Part shown: piece after piece, positions 38,693-51,110 of the stretch
How the letters are laid out: each line of letters starts with the position of its first letter
How positions within the stretch are numbered: position 1 is the first letter of the stretch
From: Sipunculus nudus
Lineage: Eukaryota; Annelida; Sipuncula; Golfingiida; Sipunculidae
DNA length: 64,000 nt
Direction: 5' to 3'
NCBI GenBank assembly: GCA_026874595.1
Contig: CM049314.1
Span: 57,274,300-57,338,299 of the forward strand
The notes under the pieces: generated by a model
Database searches by the model: none
The model's input: only the letters and a program-made list of their open reading frames with translations
Told to the model about the DNA's origin: nothing
Position numbers and translations under genes: made by a program

Positions 38693-41600
38693 TAGCTCAG
38701 CTGACTATAAGTCATCTGAGCTATAGTCATGGTCCATTGTCCGTCGTCCGTCCGTCCGTCTGTCTGTCCGTCCGTCCGTCCGTCCGTCTGGATGTCAGTC
38801 CGTAAGACTGGCACATTTCGACACCGTTGGACCTACGAATCTGAATTTCGGCATACAGTTAGATGTCCCCATAATCTCCTACCATGCCAAAAATTGGGTC
38901 AATAGGACTTCGTTCCTTTGAGATATTAAGGAAAAACCCCAATTTTTTATTAGAAATCTATTTTCACACTTCAGGACTGCCTAATATCAAAACCACTCAT
39001 CTGGTTTTCTTCATATTTACCATAAACATTCCTCTATATAGTTCCTATGTACATGCAAGATATTAAGTCAGTATTATATAATTTTAAAAAAGTTATGGGC
39101 CCAAGAATAATGGAAGATATTTGGTCACTTAAGACCAAAAGTGTTAAAGGTAGGGACTTTTTTCCAGTAATACAACTTTAATTAATCAAAATTTAATTGT
39201 ATACCAAAAATTAGATCAAAATCTGTTAAATTTTTTTAAATATTGGCAAAAATATAAAATTGGTACCTTAAATTTTGCCCAACTTTGGCCATGGCACGTT
39301 TTTTTCCTGTAAGTACTGTGGATTTAATTTTCACACCATGTATACATAAGGATTTAATCTGTTAAAATCTGAAATTTGAAAATAAAAGCTGCAAAATTAG
39401 GCTAGTTATTGAATTTTTTTGGAGGCTCTTGTTGTATTCCCTTACATTGTCAAGCAGTCCACTTTGATGACTGTAGGTCATTCAGTGCACATCTCTATGC
39501 TCCCCAGGCTGTTGACATAATTTTAGATGTCCCCAAAATCTCCTACCATACCGAAAATTGGGTCATTAGGACTTTGTTCCTTCGAGATATTAAGGAAAAA
39601 AACTCTGTTTTCCATAAAAATAAGCCATTGTTACACTTCAAGGCTGCCTAATATCAAAACCACTGATCTGTTTTTGATTGTATTTAGTATTCACATTCTT
39701 TTATACATTTTCTATGAACATAAATATATTTACTCACCTAACATGAGAATTGCTGAACCTAGAGACTTTTTTCAGGAATATAACTTTATTTAATCAAGAT
39801 TCAATTGTTTACCCAAAATTAGATCTGAATTTTGCAAATTTTTCAAGTTATTAGCATAAATAAAAAATCAATACCTTAAATTTTGTCCAACTTTGGCACT
39901 GTTGATTTAATTTTTCCAGCATATATGCATAAGGATTTAATCTTTTAAAATCTGAACTTTCAAAAGAAATTGATTGGAATGAATAGCTTTTATTCATGTT
40001 TTCATACACCATGTCAAGTGTTGTTTACATCTAGCCCACCTAGTAGTATGGCCTTCACTTGCATTATGTAACCCACCCCAGGCAGCTTACCTTGGCCCAG
40101 CTTGGCCACTACTAGCAGGCTTCCCCTCTGCCCTGCACTCATCCCCCCAGCTGGTGCATAAACTAGATGAATGTTATAATTTTTCTGTATTCTATTTTAT
40201 TCTTGGACATGCTACATTTTAGATTTTGTATTGAACCACCAGGGTTACAATGATTAAAGTGTACATTTAATTGTGTCCACAAAGTGGTGTATTGCTGTGA
40301 AAGTGTGGATGTTCATGAGATAAGTAATCCCTTACTTCAGAAGAGTAAAAACTTCACCAGGTGTGAAATTGACTATTAATTCCAGTAATTAATTAAAACT
40401 GGGATAGTAATTAGCACAATGATATTGTTTGTCCCTCATTCAACCAACAGTGTGTATACTTTATTTGAAAAGATGTTTTATTTTATCAAATTTACTTTTA
40501 TTTTATTTTGGTGAATAAAATTAAGCATGTCCTGAAAACTCCAATGTGCAAAACTTTTTAATAGTGATTCAAAGAATATTCTTGTAGATGCCATGTTGTG
40601 GCATTATTTTCTTTTAAAATCAGTTTAAACATTTATGATTTAAAAATAATAAAATATATGTGTATGCATAATATGACCCAATGCTTTTTACTCTGTATAT
40701 ATAATGATTGCAACTTTTGCAACAATTCTAATATTTTAACTTATATTTTCAGGTTTTTAATTAAAAATTTATAAACCTGTAATTAAAAAAATGATTCAGA
40801 TAAAAACTTCTTAATGGAAAAAGTGGATCTGCTTAAAAAAATAGGATTATATATAAATTTAAATGCATTATTCTCTTGAAAGTGAAATAAAGGTATTAGT
40901 CCATTCTGTCCACTTGCCTGTCCATCTGTAAATTTTCGTATGCAACACAGTATCTCAAAACTTTTACTGTTTTTCTTCATGACAGTCTTGTCAGATTATT
41001 AGTTTGCAATCATATATTTAGAACTTTACTATAACCAAGTAGGAGGGCCCCTTTCCTCTTAGCTTTTCATATTCTTATATAAATGAAAAACATTACAATA
41101 GAATATTTCTACATCCACCTTCGTGCTGCCCTCACTTTTCCCTTCTCCGAACCCCATCCCAAAGTTAGCCTCAGTAAGCAAGAACAAGATGAATCAGATA
41201 TATTCATACTTTAATATTTTGTATAACTATTCGTCCATAGGTACCTATGTACATGCCAGAAATTATGTCAATATTGTGTAATATGTAGACATAGTGGGCA
41301 TCACAATAATGTACATTGTCAAGACTAAAGAGATATTGTGTCATACAGTCACATATTCATAAATCACTTCATCAGCATAGTTAATCATAACATCATATCT
41401 GTCAAATTGAACGCTTGCAGACTACCATACACTTTAGATCCACTAACAAATAGCCTTATCATCATTCTACTACTGCTTATTACTGCTGTCATTGCATTCA
41501 TATTTGCTCAAATATATCACAATTTTCAACCCCTCCTAAATAAATAAAAAATAAACCACTTTATTTGACTCTATTAATCCATCAGTCAGGTAATTTCATT

Positions 41601-41754
41601 TATCATTTACTCACATATTACATTACATTCCTTTATAATAGCCCAACATGTACATGATATTCATAAGCTTTATCGACTCGATATAGTATCACAGTGGAGA
41701 AACATTTATAGTCCAATCACGATCAGCTGAGCGCCGTGACCCATGGGTCCCTTG
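38693..41754 (+). mobile_element. TAGCTCAGCTGA-family element, longest copy
   Basis: Left end TAGCTCAGCTGACT-ATA-AGTCATCTGAGCTA hairpin followed by about ten CCGT/CTGT units. Right end TCAGCTGAGC (41723-41732), perfect palindrome GACCCATGGGTC (41738-41749), CTTG 41751-41754 and T's. The left part matches 32165-32510. A second internal head-like segment begins near 39524 (ATGTCCCCAAAATCTCC), so the copy has an internal partial duplication. 40345-41100 matches 11380-12120 of the nested element. The window near 41400-41545 has a hydrophobic open frame that I cannot assign. Confidence 0.82.
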
Positions 41755-42924
41755 TTTAAAAAAATGTCAATGCTTTGATAAATCCTGTTGATTTTCTATG
41801 GCAATATTTTACAGCTGGAAGACAGGTGTGTTATATAACTTTTAAAAAACCAGTATTATAATATATTAGATTAATGTTTAGGATTTCCTGTTATTGATCA
41901 GTAGCATACTACATTTATACCCCAAGTTCTTTATTTATGAAGTAATTATCAGTGGTGGTTAATTGGTTGCTGAAATACTTGTATACTAATATATACTACA
42001 TTCCATAGGAAATAATGTTTCTTTATCAATAGCACATAATATAAACATTATGAAATATAGTCAGTTTATTTAAAATTGCATTTTGAGTAAATTTTACTGC
42101 ATGAGTATTTACTGTAATGTTATATGTTTACACCACTGAAGGTATAAATCAGATTAAAAAAAGTAGCAGAATAATATATTTAATTATTAGTACCAAATTT
42201 CTCATATATACCAAATTCTGAGGAAGCTGGTTATTTTTATACCCATAATATCATACTTCTTTATTAAATACTCAATTAAAATTCATTTTGTTTGAAAACC
42301 ATGTTGAAGTTGAGACTTGGAAGTTTAGATAGATCTGCCGCATTTGTTCCCTTGGAAAACATCTAAGTCCTATATTTTGTAGAACGGTAAGCCTCGGTAA
42401 GTATATAAACTTATAACTTCATGTGCAGCTCACCTACATCTCCCATACAATTTGCATACATTTGGAATATATATTGAATCGCTTAAGTTCAACTCCCTTT
42501 TAACTGGGTTAAACAAGCATACAACTCCTTTATAACTCACATATAATAGTGTCTGACTCAATATAATATAGCTGCAATATAAATATATAGCATCCTTCCA
42601 TAGCACTTAAAATTATAAAGGAAATATAGCCCTTCTAAGGGACATATATTTCCCATGATGGACATAATTTTCGTAAGGGGTTACATCCATCCACCCCTGA
42701 AGCAGCCTGTCCCCTTATCAGTGGTATTTTCATTGATGTCCTGAAAATTTCATCAGGTGAACCACTTGACTGTAAATGGTTGATGATGCTTAACTAATGT
42801 TCAAAGGAGCTAGAAGATTTTAGTTTCACCATGAATTATACTGTGTTTCCACTTGCTTAAAAAAACTATAAATATAAACCAAATTAACCTGTATGGAGTT
42901 TTGCTGTCATAAAAAAAAATAAGT

Positions 42925-43495
42925 TACCCTTTGCAAAGTATTTGCCACCAAAGTTTAACCAACAATATGCAAGTATTTCTGGTCACCTAAAAATGACTAA
43001 GTCACCTTTTGCAAAGCATTTGCAGCCAGAAGAATTAACCAGCATCACTTTGCCACTTACTTGTGTTCACAAAAATTAACAAAGTATTTGCAATCACAAA
43101 ATAAACTAAGTGACCCTTTGCAGAGTATTTGCCACTACAGCATAGAGGCTAAGTAACCCTTTGCAAAGTATTTGCGACCACAAGATTAACTAAAGCACCC
43201 TTTGCAGAGTATTTGCAAATATAGCATATAAGCCAAGTTACCCTTTGCAAAGTATTTGCGACCACAAAATTAACTAAAGTCACCCTTTGCAAAGTATTTG
43301 CCTAAATAACAGTGAGCCAGGTAACCCTTTGCAAAGTATTTGCCATAAATAATTGAGCTTTGCTAACTGTTTGCCGTAAATCATGGCAAAGGGTTTGCAA
43401 ATACATTGCAACTATATTATTCTCTGGAACATGTGCAGCACATATGCAGCAAATATCCTGCAAACAGTTTATTCTGTGTGGGTTATATATAGGTC
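42925..43495 (-). repeat. About 42-bp minisatellite rich in TTTGCAAAG, inverted partner of 36491-37042
   Basis: CCCTTTGCAAAGTATTTGC recurs near 42927, 43113, 43157, 43198, 43242, 43283 and 43325, a period of about 42 bp in the right half. The right flank 43420-43495, read on the minus strand, gives TATAACCCACACAG then TTTGCAGGATATTTGCTGCA and GCTGCACATGT. This parallels the + strand at 36494-36616 (TATAACCACTCTG, TTTGCAGAATATGTACTGCA, GCAGCACATGT). The two arrays therefore form an inverted pair about 6.9 kb apart. Confidence 0.65.
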
Positions 43496-43648
43496 TTTTG
43501 TATGATAAAAATGGAACCCTTGCAAAAAAATGAAAACTGAAAATCACGAAATTTTATCCACGTGAATATGAAGCCAACTACAGTATTTAGAACAAAACTG
43601 TCATAATGGTAGCCATGCTGCCCTTAAAACTTGTTCTCTACATATATA

Positions 43649-43828
43649 CAGTCCTCGTTGTGTCGAAGTCAAAGGGACCCTCAGACAACTTCGACACATC
43701 CGAGGTTCGACACAAGCGGGTTTTATTTCATGATATTTTAACTAAAGTTGCCCGGAATATCGAGTCTGTAACTTCGAAATAAGCGGGGTATTCGACTTAA
43801 GCGAGTTCAACACAACGAGGTTTCACTG
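43649..43828. mobile_element. 180-bp pogo/Tigger-type MITE
   Basis: Flanked by TA on both sides (43647-43648 and 43829-43830). Left end CAGTCCTCGTTGTGTCGAAGTC; right end read inward CAGTGAAACCTCGTTGTGTTGAA. Inner segments ACTTCGACACATCCGAGG and CTTCGAAATAAGCGGGG continue the imperfect palindrome. The CAGT ends and TA target site are those of Tc1/mariner-pogo elements. No coding capacity. Confidence 0.8.
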
Positions 43829-44384
43829 TATTTTGATGCAAAATCTTAGGTACCACATAAATGGCTGGACCATGTGTTTGCTAGGATATGCTGAATATAT
43901 ACCAAAAATGTTTAAAATTTAGCTTTATAGACTCTCTGGCTGCAGTAGTTGTTATTCAGTAATTAGATTTTATGTAAATTAAATAATTATTTAATTAATA
44001 CTGGAAATCCAATGAGTAATAATGGATTAACTTCAGATCAAGAGAATTACATGGGGTTATGGGATCCTTTTGATCAACATATCTAACTTTTATTATAACA
44101 TCAACCTGGTTTGTTTTTAGCAATTTCCCCTGATCCCCAAGAGTTTATTGAAATTGAGTTTTACCACAAGAGGTGCCATAGGTCTCGTGAGTTATGCTTG
44201 TACCGGCGGATCCCTCCTCTGTGAAGAGTTTATCCATTGATTTTATATTCAGAAGGGAACCAACTTTTATTTCATGCCAGAAGCTGCTTGGGCAGAACAA
44301 CAAACAATAACAATCAATTTATGCCCATACTGTTCAGTACATGGTATAGCAGGATATTATTTAATTGCATTTGTCAGGAGGGTA

Positions 44385-44640
44385 TGGGTTCATTCCCAGT
44401 TGTGTGTGTGTGTGTGTTTGTTCACAACATAACTCATGTAATCATGAATGGAATCCCATTGAATTTTTAAGGCCCCTTTGAGAATGGGCCAATGAAGAAT
44501 CTGTTAGATTTTGGTGTGGGTCAAGCTCATAATCTGGATTCTGGAAGGACTTCCAAGAATATCCACAAATGTCCAGCTACATAAGCCTGATTAGAAATGG
44601 GAATATGGGCTAAATAAGTGAATGCAAACACTTGTTCTGG
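44385..44640 (+). repeat. Dispersed repeat related to 16259-16500
   Basis: Contains a (TG)n head, then TTTGTTCACAACATAACTC, AATCATGAATGGAATC, GAGAATGGGCCAATGAAGAAT and ATATCCACAAATGTCC in the same order as 16259-16500. Confidence 0.6.
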
Positions 44641-44959
44641 AAAATATACATCAATGAACCTTGGAATATATGGATGAATAATTGAATGAAAATGTACATG
44701 CCAATAGGTGAACAAATACACAGATTGCAGAGTAACCCACATAAAGCCTGCATTCCTGAGAATGCATAGTTTTGTATGAAACCCTGGCATTTTAGGACTT
44801 AAATGTGCCCATAAAAAGATAACACTAGGACACATTAACTTATAGGACCATGCACCTCAAAGACCGCAAAAGTGATCATTCTAGACATTAATGATGAGCC
44901 ATACTTTAGGAAGAAACTAAAAATAGTAATTCTCATTACATAGGGGAGGCTGGTTTAGT

Positions 44960-45920
44960 CTCGGGGCAGGTCGTCAGGTGGCAGAATATGGCATAGGAAA
45001 AGAAATAAACGTAAAATATTAATCTGGTTAAGGGGGGTGCCTCTTATTTGAAAACAATAATAATATTAATGCTATAGAATCTGCGACCTTTTTCCTGCTG
45101 GGGGTGCCATCTTGGTTACGAGAACGGAAAAGTGAGTGATAAATGGAGCAGGGGCTCTTTAAAAAATTATTACGATCAATTCTTTTATATCTAAGAGGCC
45201 TGCTATTGGACTGAGGTCCTGGAGGCTGCTGCTGTCAGTGCGTAACCAGCACGAGACTTTATGCCTTTAACCGGAGAACGAGGGGATCAGAAAGATTCGG
45301 AGCATGGTAGCGATCAAGAGAAAGGAGTCAGTCACATGGGGCATTGTCTTCTTGGCAGTTCCCCATAATGAAGGCAACTTGTGTTCATGTAAATAAAAGG
45401 CCTTCTGACATAAGGCCAGCTGAAATGTTTAATTAAGGACTTCCAAGATGAGCAGGAGAGGTTCCCAATGAGGACAGATCAATATTTAACGCACCACCCA
45501 GAAGATCAAGATCTGCCGAATGCAGTGCCACAATATCGATGTGCCTGGACCAGTGGACATTTTACATAGAAGGTAGAACCAATTGCGATCATAGCAGATT
45601 GTGTTAGCTGCCGGTGCGCATATGAGACGTTCTCCACCGCTATTGATTCTCGGGGTAAGCCAAAACAGCTCGAGGATCCGGGCATTCTTGTGAACATCAC
45701 AGACGCTCTGTCCACCCATCGGGGAGAGGAGAGCATGTAAGATTCTACGAACTTGTGGCGTTGGGTAATTTTATTATCTCAGCACAGGCAGGCATTTGGA
45801 TGCATTACCGCTATAATGGACTGTGACATTAGCACATGGACTCTGAGGATCCGCTGTATGTCATGACCTGAAATCCAAATTTGCGTGCAGTGTCTGCTAC
45901 CCGGTTATCAGGAACTGAAG
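44960..45920. other. Non-repetitive, less AT-rich island of unknown role
   Basis: About 950 bp clearly richer in G+C and CpG than its surroundings, without tandem structure and without resemblance to the other repeats here. Short open frames on the minus strand (45486-45736) overlap in two frames and resemble no family I know. It lies about 1 kb upstream of the second CASK exon. It could be a cis-regulatory region, an unrecognised repeat, or a non-coding exon. Confidence 0.3.
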
Positions 45921-46552
45921 GTGATACCGCACCAGTGCATGGTTTTTCCAAAGTGAATATGTATAGTTGTTTTGTTGTTTTTGTTTGTGGTATTTTTATA
46001 TGTTTGCTGACATACTCAAGTTGATGAATTAATATCTGTCACTGTATATGCCACAGGAAAAAGTTAGTAATATTTATGTTTATTCATAATGAACATAGAT
46101 ATAATAGATGTTTCAAATATGTTGACTGTTATTTTAGTTTTCAAACTTTTAAATCAAAATTTCTACAAAAAAAGCTAAACCTTTAAGTTCATATATTTTT
46201 ATTCTGTTTGAAAAGCTTTTCATAGCTGCCAAAGGGATATTTTAGTAAATGTGCAGCATTTAGAAATTAACCTGCTGAATCAGCTGAAGTATAGGATTCA
46301 CTTTTAAGGACCAGTAAATCCATAGTGAATATTTGTAAGATAATTTCATATTTATTTGTTTTTTTTTGTGTGGACACAGCAGGATTAGGATATGTGTTTA
46401 TTGCAGAATTAGGTCAGTAAATATAATTTTCACAGTTAACCAGTGCCATATTGTTTTAGACGGAAGGTAGATATAGTATGTGCATTGACATGCATGCTCA
46501 TTATCTTCAAAGAACACTGCCAGATTTCATACTTTGTTGAACACATATTAAT

Positions 46553-46565
46553 ATATGTGTGTGTG

Positions 46566-46598
<33 letters not shown>
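46553..46598. repeat. (TG)n microsatellite
   Basis: About 45 bp of TG dinucleotides with one interruption, 290 bp upstream of the second CASK exon. Confidence 0.95.
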
Positions 46599-46603
<5 letters not shown>

Positions 46604-46650
46604 TGATTTAACAAATACCAGGAAACATCCATTTGTTGGGAGCTTTGTAT

Positions 46651-46791
46651 AATGGATGATCTCTCTTAACAAGGATTAAGATGGTCCCATAGTAAGATGA
46701 TTAACAGGTCTGGAACTTTAGTATGATCACCTTTCTACAACAGAAATAGATTCAGGCCTCACTAGGTGTCTGTAAAAGAGAGGTTCCACTG
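46651..46791. mobile_element. Short MITE just upstream of the CASK exon
   Basis: Right end GAGAGGTTCCACTG followed by TA. Read inward it gives CAGTGGAACCTCTCTTTTACAGAC. The left end after TA reads ATGGATGATCTCTCTTAACAAGG, an imperfect match. About 141 bp long and 100 bp from the acceptor at 46891, so it may sit close to the branch point. Confidence 0.5.
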
Positions 46792-46891
46792 TATATGTCA
46801 TAGTATATTCATATACTCTGAGACAATGTATAATTTGTACTTTAGTGCCTTTTATCATGGATTTAAATGTTCTTTGTTCTCTCTTTGACAG

Positions 46892-46978
46892 GTTCTGGAG
46901 TGCCTAAATAGCTTACCAGGTGATGTTGTGACATTTTCTGATGAGCTAAGACATCTTCTAACACAGCCCCATTTTATG
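46892..46978 (+). CDS. CASK: CASK internal exon: core of L27-C
   Basis: An 87-bp exon encoding 29 residues, beginning VLECLNSLPGD and ending ELRHLLTQPHFM, between a CTCTTTGACAG acceptor and an ATG/GTAAGT donor, phase 0 at both ends. It aligns with human CASK VLEEISCYPEN...ELKRILTQPHFM; the LTQPHFM end is identical and in CASK is followed by ALLQTHD, so the next exon should begin there. The segment forms the first two helices of the second L27 domain, the surface that in CASK joins LIN-7. Human CASK is two residues shorter in the loop between the helices (residues 10-16 of this exon). The exon following it was not found in the remaining 17 kb. Because both recognised exons are multiples of three and symmetric, skipping either one would keep the frame. 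Confidence 0.92.
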
Positions 46979-47956
46979 GTAAGTAAGCTTCACTGCACAT
47001 AGTTTGTGAACCTAGATACAGTAAATGCCTGTGTATAAGTTCAGAATGAATTTAAACTAAATAAACATCTGCAGTGATGCTCCAGCATATTTGCTAATTT
47101 GTCACATACTACAAGATCTTTACTGGCAGTCTTTGTGCTAATTAGAATGCTGGCATTTCCTAAATATTGTACAGATATCAACTTTGACCTAAAAAGCACT
47201 TTGTTAAAATCTTTTACACAAGTATATACAGCATGTGTAAATGTGATGTCTATCCAAATGAATCATTAAGGTGTAAACCATCACATTAATGTTTTCATCT
47301 TTGCCCGAGCAGATGCAGCTGTGATGGACTGTATTTCACCCTTGCACTTTATTCCAAATCTTTAAACTATTACATTGATAAACTGATATTTAAGCATCAG
47401 GAATTCCATCACTCTCCCCTGCATTCATTAGAATGGCCAATTACCTTGATATTTGTTCAGTTTACACAATAATGATGGACAAAAATTTAAAGAGAGCTCA
47501 TCAAGTGTACATGCAAGATAGGAATCCAATAAATAAGATGTTGCACACAGACAAAGTTTATTCTTTACAACCATTTTCCTGCTAATTTGTTCAGTCAAAC
47601 CTTGGCATGCTTACTAGTGTGTACTTATACATTGATATTAAATTAGTTACATATAAGTTGGGAGCAGAACTTAAGGGTTGCCTTTTAAGATCAATCTTGA
47701 TCATGTGTTGCTGGTTGCTTGTGCTCTGGTTGTTATGCTGTCATCATGTAAAAGCAAAAATGATAATACATTGAAGGTAAGTTTTTCTTTTATTTGTATA
47801 TTTTTTAAGATTTAGCATGGATCATATCTGACTGAATTTTAAGTTATTTTCATATGCTGATTCAGTAAAATTAAGTCTTCAGATATATTTGTAAGAAGAT
47901 GATCAGCTCCAGGGCTTCTGTTAAGCAGACATGGTCATGTCAGTGTGGTGCATATA

Positions 47957-48134
47957 CAGTTAAACCTGTGTTATGAGACCACCCACAGGACTAGCCAAAA
48001 GTGGTCTTAATTCACAGGTGGTCTGATTAGACAGGTCAATTACAGCCACTGTGAATGCTTTTGGTTCACCCAAGGGTGGATTAAATAGACAAGTGGTTTT
48101 ATAAGTGTGGTGGTCTTTCAGATAAGTTCCACGG
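47957..48134. mobile_element. 178-bp MITE of the CAGTnnAACC type
   Basis: TA flanks on both sides (47955-47956, 48135-48136). Left end CAGTTAAACCTGTGTTATGA then GACCACC; right end read inward CCGTGGAACTTATCTGAAA then GACCACC. Internal GTGGTC repeats. Size and ends group it with the MITEs at 43649 and 59168. Confidence 0.65.
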
Positions 48135-49982
48135 TAGTGTGATTAAACTTGGCCCAGAATAAAACACTGGTACAGAGTGGGGTTCATTAACAAACCCCCT
48201 CCCCTCCCCCCCCCCTAAAAGAAAAAAAAATAAAATGAATAGAAAAATAAATTAAACACAAAACAATATCTGTCTGGTAAAAGGTATATGTTAACTTTGG
48301 AAGCTTATAAAACCCATAAATCCATATAGTTTGAATTATCATGTTTATCATGGGATAGGGGGACAGTTATTCACAGAAAATGATTTTCTGTGTTCACATA
48401 ATTGAAACCAGAGAGTGGATGAAAAGACTGGAACAATGAGGTTAATATTATATTTGCAGTGAAAACAAGGAATTTAAACTTAAAGATAACATGATGACTT
48501 TGATGGTTTTGTTTTAAGAGTTAATTGGCAGTTTCTTTAAATTTGCATCATTGCATTTTACTTTCTCGGTTAACAGCATTTTGATACTGTGTTTGCCTAT
48601 TTGGTTGCAAGGGTCTCAAATACGCTATATTTACGTGAAATGAAATTATCACGAAAATAAACCCTTTGTGAATAAGAGGCCCCGTCTTCAAAGGCTAGTT
48701 GAAAGGAATAAGATTGTTGTTATAAATGATGTCAAATTTTTTAAATTATCTACCAATGTTGAACAATAATTTTTACTTGTTTGATGTTCACTTAGGTCTG
48801 TCTAATGGTGATGATTTAGCACACATATTATTGAATAAAATCATTTCATATATTTTTGTATTGTGATATTATGAAAAATCTCGCAAGAAAATAAAAATCA
48901 TGAAATTCTAACTTCCTTAATAAGAAGCCAGTCACTGTATGTAAACAAGACTTTGTAATAACAGATCCCCTGTGTACCATCCAGGGGGGAGGGGGGGGGG
49001 GGTGGAGGATTGTGAGAAGGTACTGATGTGACGGATAAAATATGTATCTGAAAGAGTGATAAATATACAAACCAGGGAATATGAGATGTAATACATCTGT
49101 AGGTTAACCACGTGGAAAATTAGATCCTGTACAAAGAGACTATAAAAGATTAAGTGCTACAACCAAAGAAATTATTATACAATAAAAATATTGATTTTTC
49201 TCTGTTTGCTTTCATGATTCTCTGAGAACCTCAGAATTACAGTTTGAAATCATCGGTATAGAGGTTTGTAATTGCTGAATTTCAGCCCTGGCTCTCTTGT
49301 TCCAGTGCTTGGCATGAAGGGTGTGTCTAATTGGCGGACATATAAATACATCATGCCCAGTGGTTAGGTCAATAAGCTCTCAAGCAGACCAGCTCATTTG
49401 GGATTGATTGAGTTTGCATCACTGATGGAACTCCTTTTATGTGCTGAAATCAGAGCCCGGATGTACATGTCCCTACTGCAGGCACTTCCGTAACAACTTT
49501 AGAAAGTCGTGACAGTCCAATGTAATGCAATAATATATGCAGCAAACTTTATTCCACTTTCCAGAATGTCTGCCATCACAGTGTCCACAAGATCCTGAGT
49601 TAGAATAAGATATAAAATTTGCAAGGCAAGGTGCAAACCTGATCAGATTTTATTATTAAACCTTACCTCAAGCCGGTGGATTCAGGGGCACCTTCAATCC
49701 CCGCCCCCCCCCCCCAGCCTCCTTTGACCTAAAATCTCGGAAATGAAATTCAGATGTTTAATATGGAAAAATCGCACCCATTTGACTTGATATTTGTATC
49801 CCTCCCTACACACACACTTACACTTCAAAATCCTGTTTCCCCCCCCCCTCCATTGTCATATTTGTAAAATTTTTAAGTGAGAAAAAAATCATTACTTTAA
49901 AATGTAAGGAATAGATTTCCACACTACCTGTTTGGCTATGTAAGCATCATATCAGACATCACCCATCAAATTTAATGTTTGT

Positions 49983-50839
49983 TGCTTGCCAGAAATCTTT
50001 TATTTCAGCAAGCATGATGGTCACCTGCATATGTCTGTTTGTTCATTTGTCACGACTCTACAGGCCACAATTTTGCAGCAATTGCTTTCAAACTTGCACA
50101 ACTGTTAGACAAATGAAAAATACTGGAACCCTAATGTTTTTGGTCAAAATAAGTCAAGGTCATCAAAAAACTTTTTTGTTTTATTTCATCATAATTTCAT
50201 CATTATTAGTCATATCTTCACAAGTTTAGGCTCGATTTCTTCCTCCTAGCCTTCTCCATAACCAGGTCTGGTTGAAGGGTCTTGATCTTGTGTCAGTTTG
50301 TCAGTATGTCTGTCTGTTAGTCAGTTGTTTTCGGTTGCGCCTGCTTCCTGGTTCTTGCATCTTAGTTACAGCATACTACAGGCCACAGTTTTGCAGGAAT
50401 CATCTTGAAACTGGTACATCTCATGTCTTACACAAATATCTCAAAAGTGATTTTTCATTTTCTAGATATGGTCGCTAGGGGGCCCTGCACTCCCACCTCC
50501 CCAGCATATCATTTTCTGGCCGGCCAGCTGTCCCAATTTCTTTTTTGCTGGTTCATGTGTCTTACATATAACATTCTTCAGTCCTTAGTTTTGCTGGAAT
50601 CACTTTGTAACTTACATATATCGTATGTCTTAAAGATTTCTAGATGTTCTATGTGTATTTTCTAAATGGGTCAAAGGTCAAGGTCATCAAAACACACGAA
50701 AAACTTATTGCCTTCAAACTTTCACAATATTGGTCTTATCTTCACAAGCAATGACTCATTTTCTCCCTCTTCTTCCTTGCTCATTCATCTGACTATTTCT
50801 GTGTCATTTCCGGCAAGCACTCGACCTTAGGTCGTCTAG
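49983..50839 (+). mobile_element. TGCTTGCCAGAAA element with Helentron-like ends
   Basis: Left inverted repeat TGCTTGCCAGAAA (49983-49995), also pairing with ATTTCAGCAAGCA (50002-50014) as a hairpin. Right inverted repeat TTTCCGGCAAGCA (50807-50819), matching the left one at 12 of 13 positions. It is followed by palindrome CGACCTTAGGTCG (50822-50834) and CTAG (50836-50839) with T's. The interior has three diverged units marked by ACAGGCCACA(G/A)TTTTGCAG near 50061 and 50379 and a weaker one near 50575. Complete and non-coding. Confidence 0.78.
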
Positions 50840-51029
50840 TTTGGGGTATCAATTTTCACTGTTGATAACTCCTATCTGTTGATAATCATATAAAAAATAT
50901 CTTTTCTTATATTATAACCCAATTGGTGGGTCATTTTGTTTCCTCAGGTGTCCTGGACACCTAGGTGATATCCACAATAGCAATGACCAGGCTTTGAATC
51001 CCTCCAGAGAGGGCATGGTACCTGTGTCA

Positions 51030-51110
51030 AGGAGGTTAAGTTTTCATCCTTTTTCATTTGTCTGTTAGCAGGTTTTTGTAAAACTTACAAATCTTTTTTT
51101 AAGAAGGAAA
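51030..51110 (+). repeat. Fragment of the TGTCTGTTAGCAGG dispersed repeat
   Basis: GAGGTTAAGTTTTCATCC followed by TTTGTCTGTTAGCAGG and TTTGTAAAACTTAC; the same order is seen near 53450-53520. Short and without clear ends. Confidence 0.5.

Larger units (their letters stand above)
26357..46891 (+). other. CASK: CASK intron of 20,535 bp
   Basis: Defined directly by the GTAAGT donor at 26357 and the acceptor AG at 46890-46891, which follows a pyrimidine tract. Flanking exons join in phase 0 within the second L27 domain. It contains a truncated repeat copy about 100 bp after the donor, a diverged direct duplication, two long TAGCTCAGCTGA-family elements, two minisatellites and several MITEs, listed separately. 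I see nothing recognisable in 27208-30707, 31126-32164, 34054-36490, 37043-38692 and 41755-42924 apart from A/T runs. Confidence 0.85.

Noticed and set aside
41338-41547. Hydrophobic frame with a run of Leu/Ile, looking like a mitochondrial membrane protein fragment
   Set aside because: No identifiable NADH dehydrogenase or other motif; lies within a repeat element and is likely chance.
49358-49400. CCCAGTGGTTAGG resembling a pol III A box
   Set aside because: No B box at the expected distance; probably chance.
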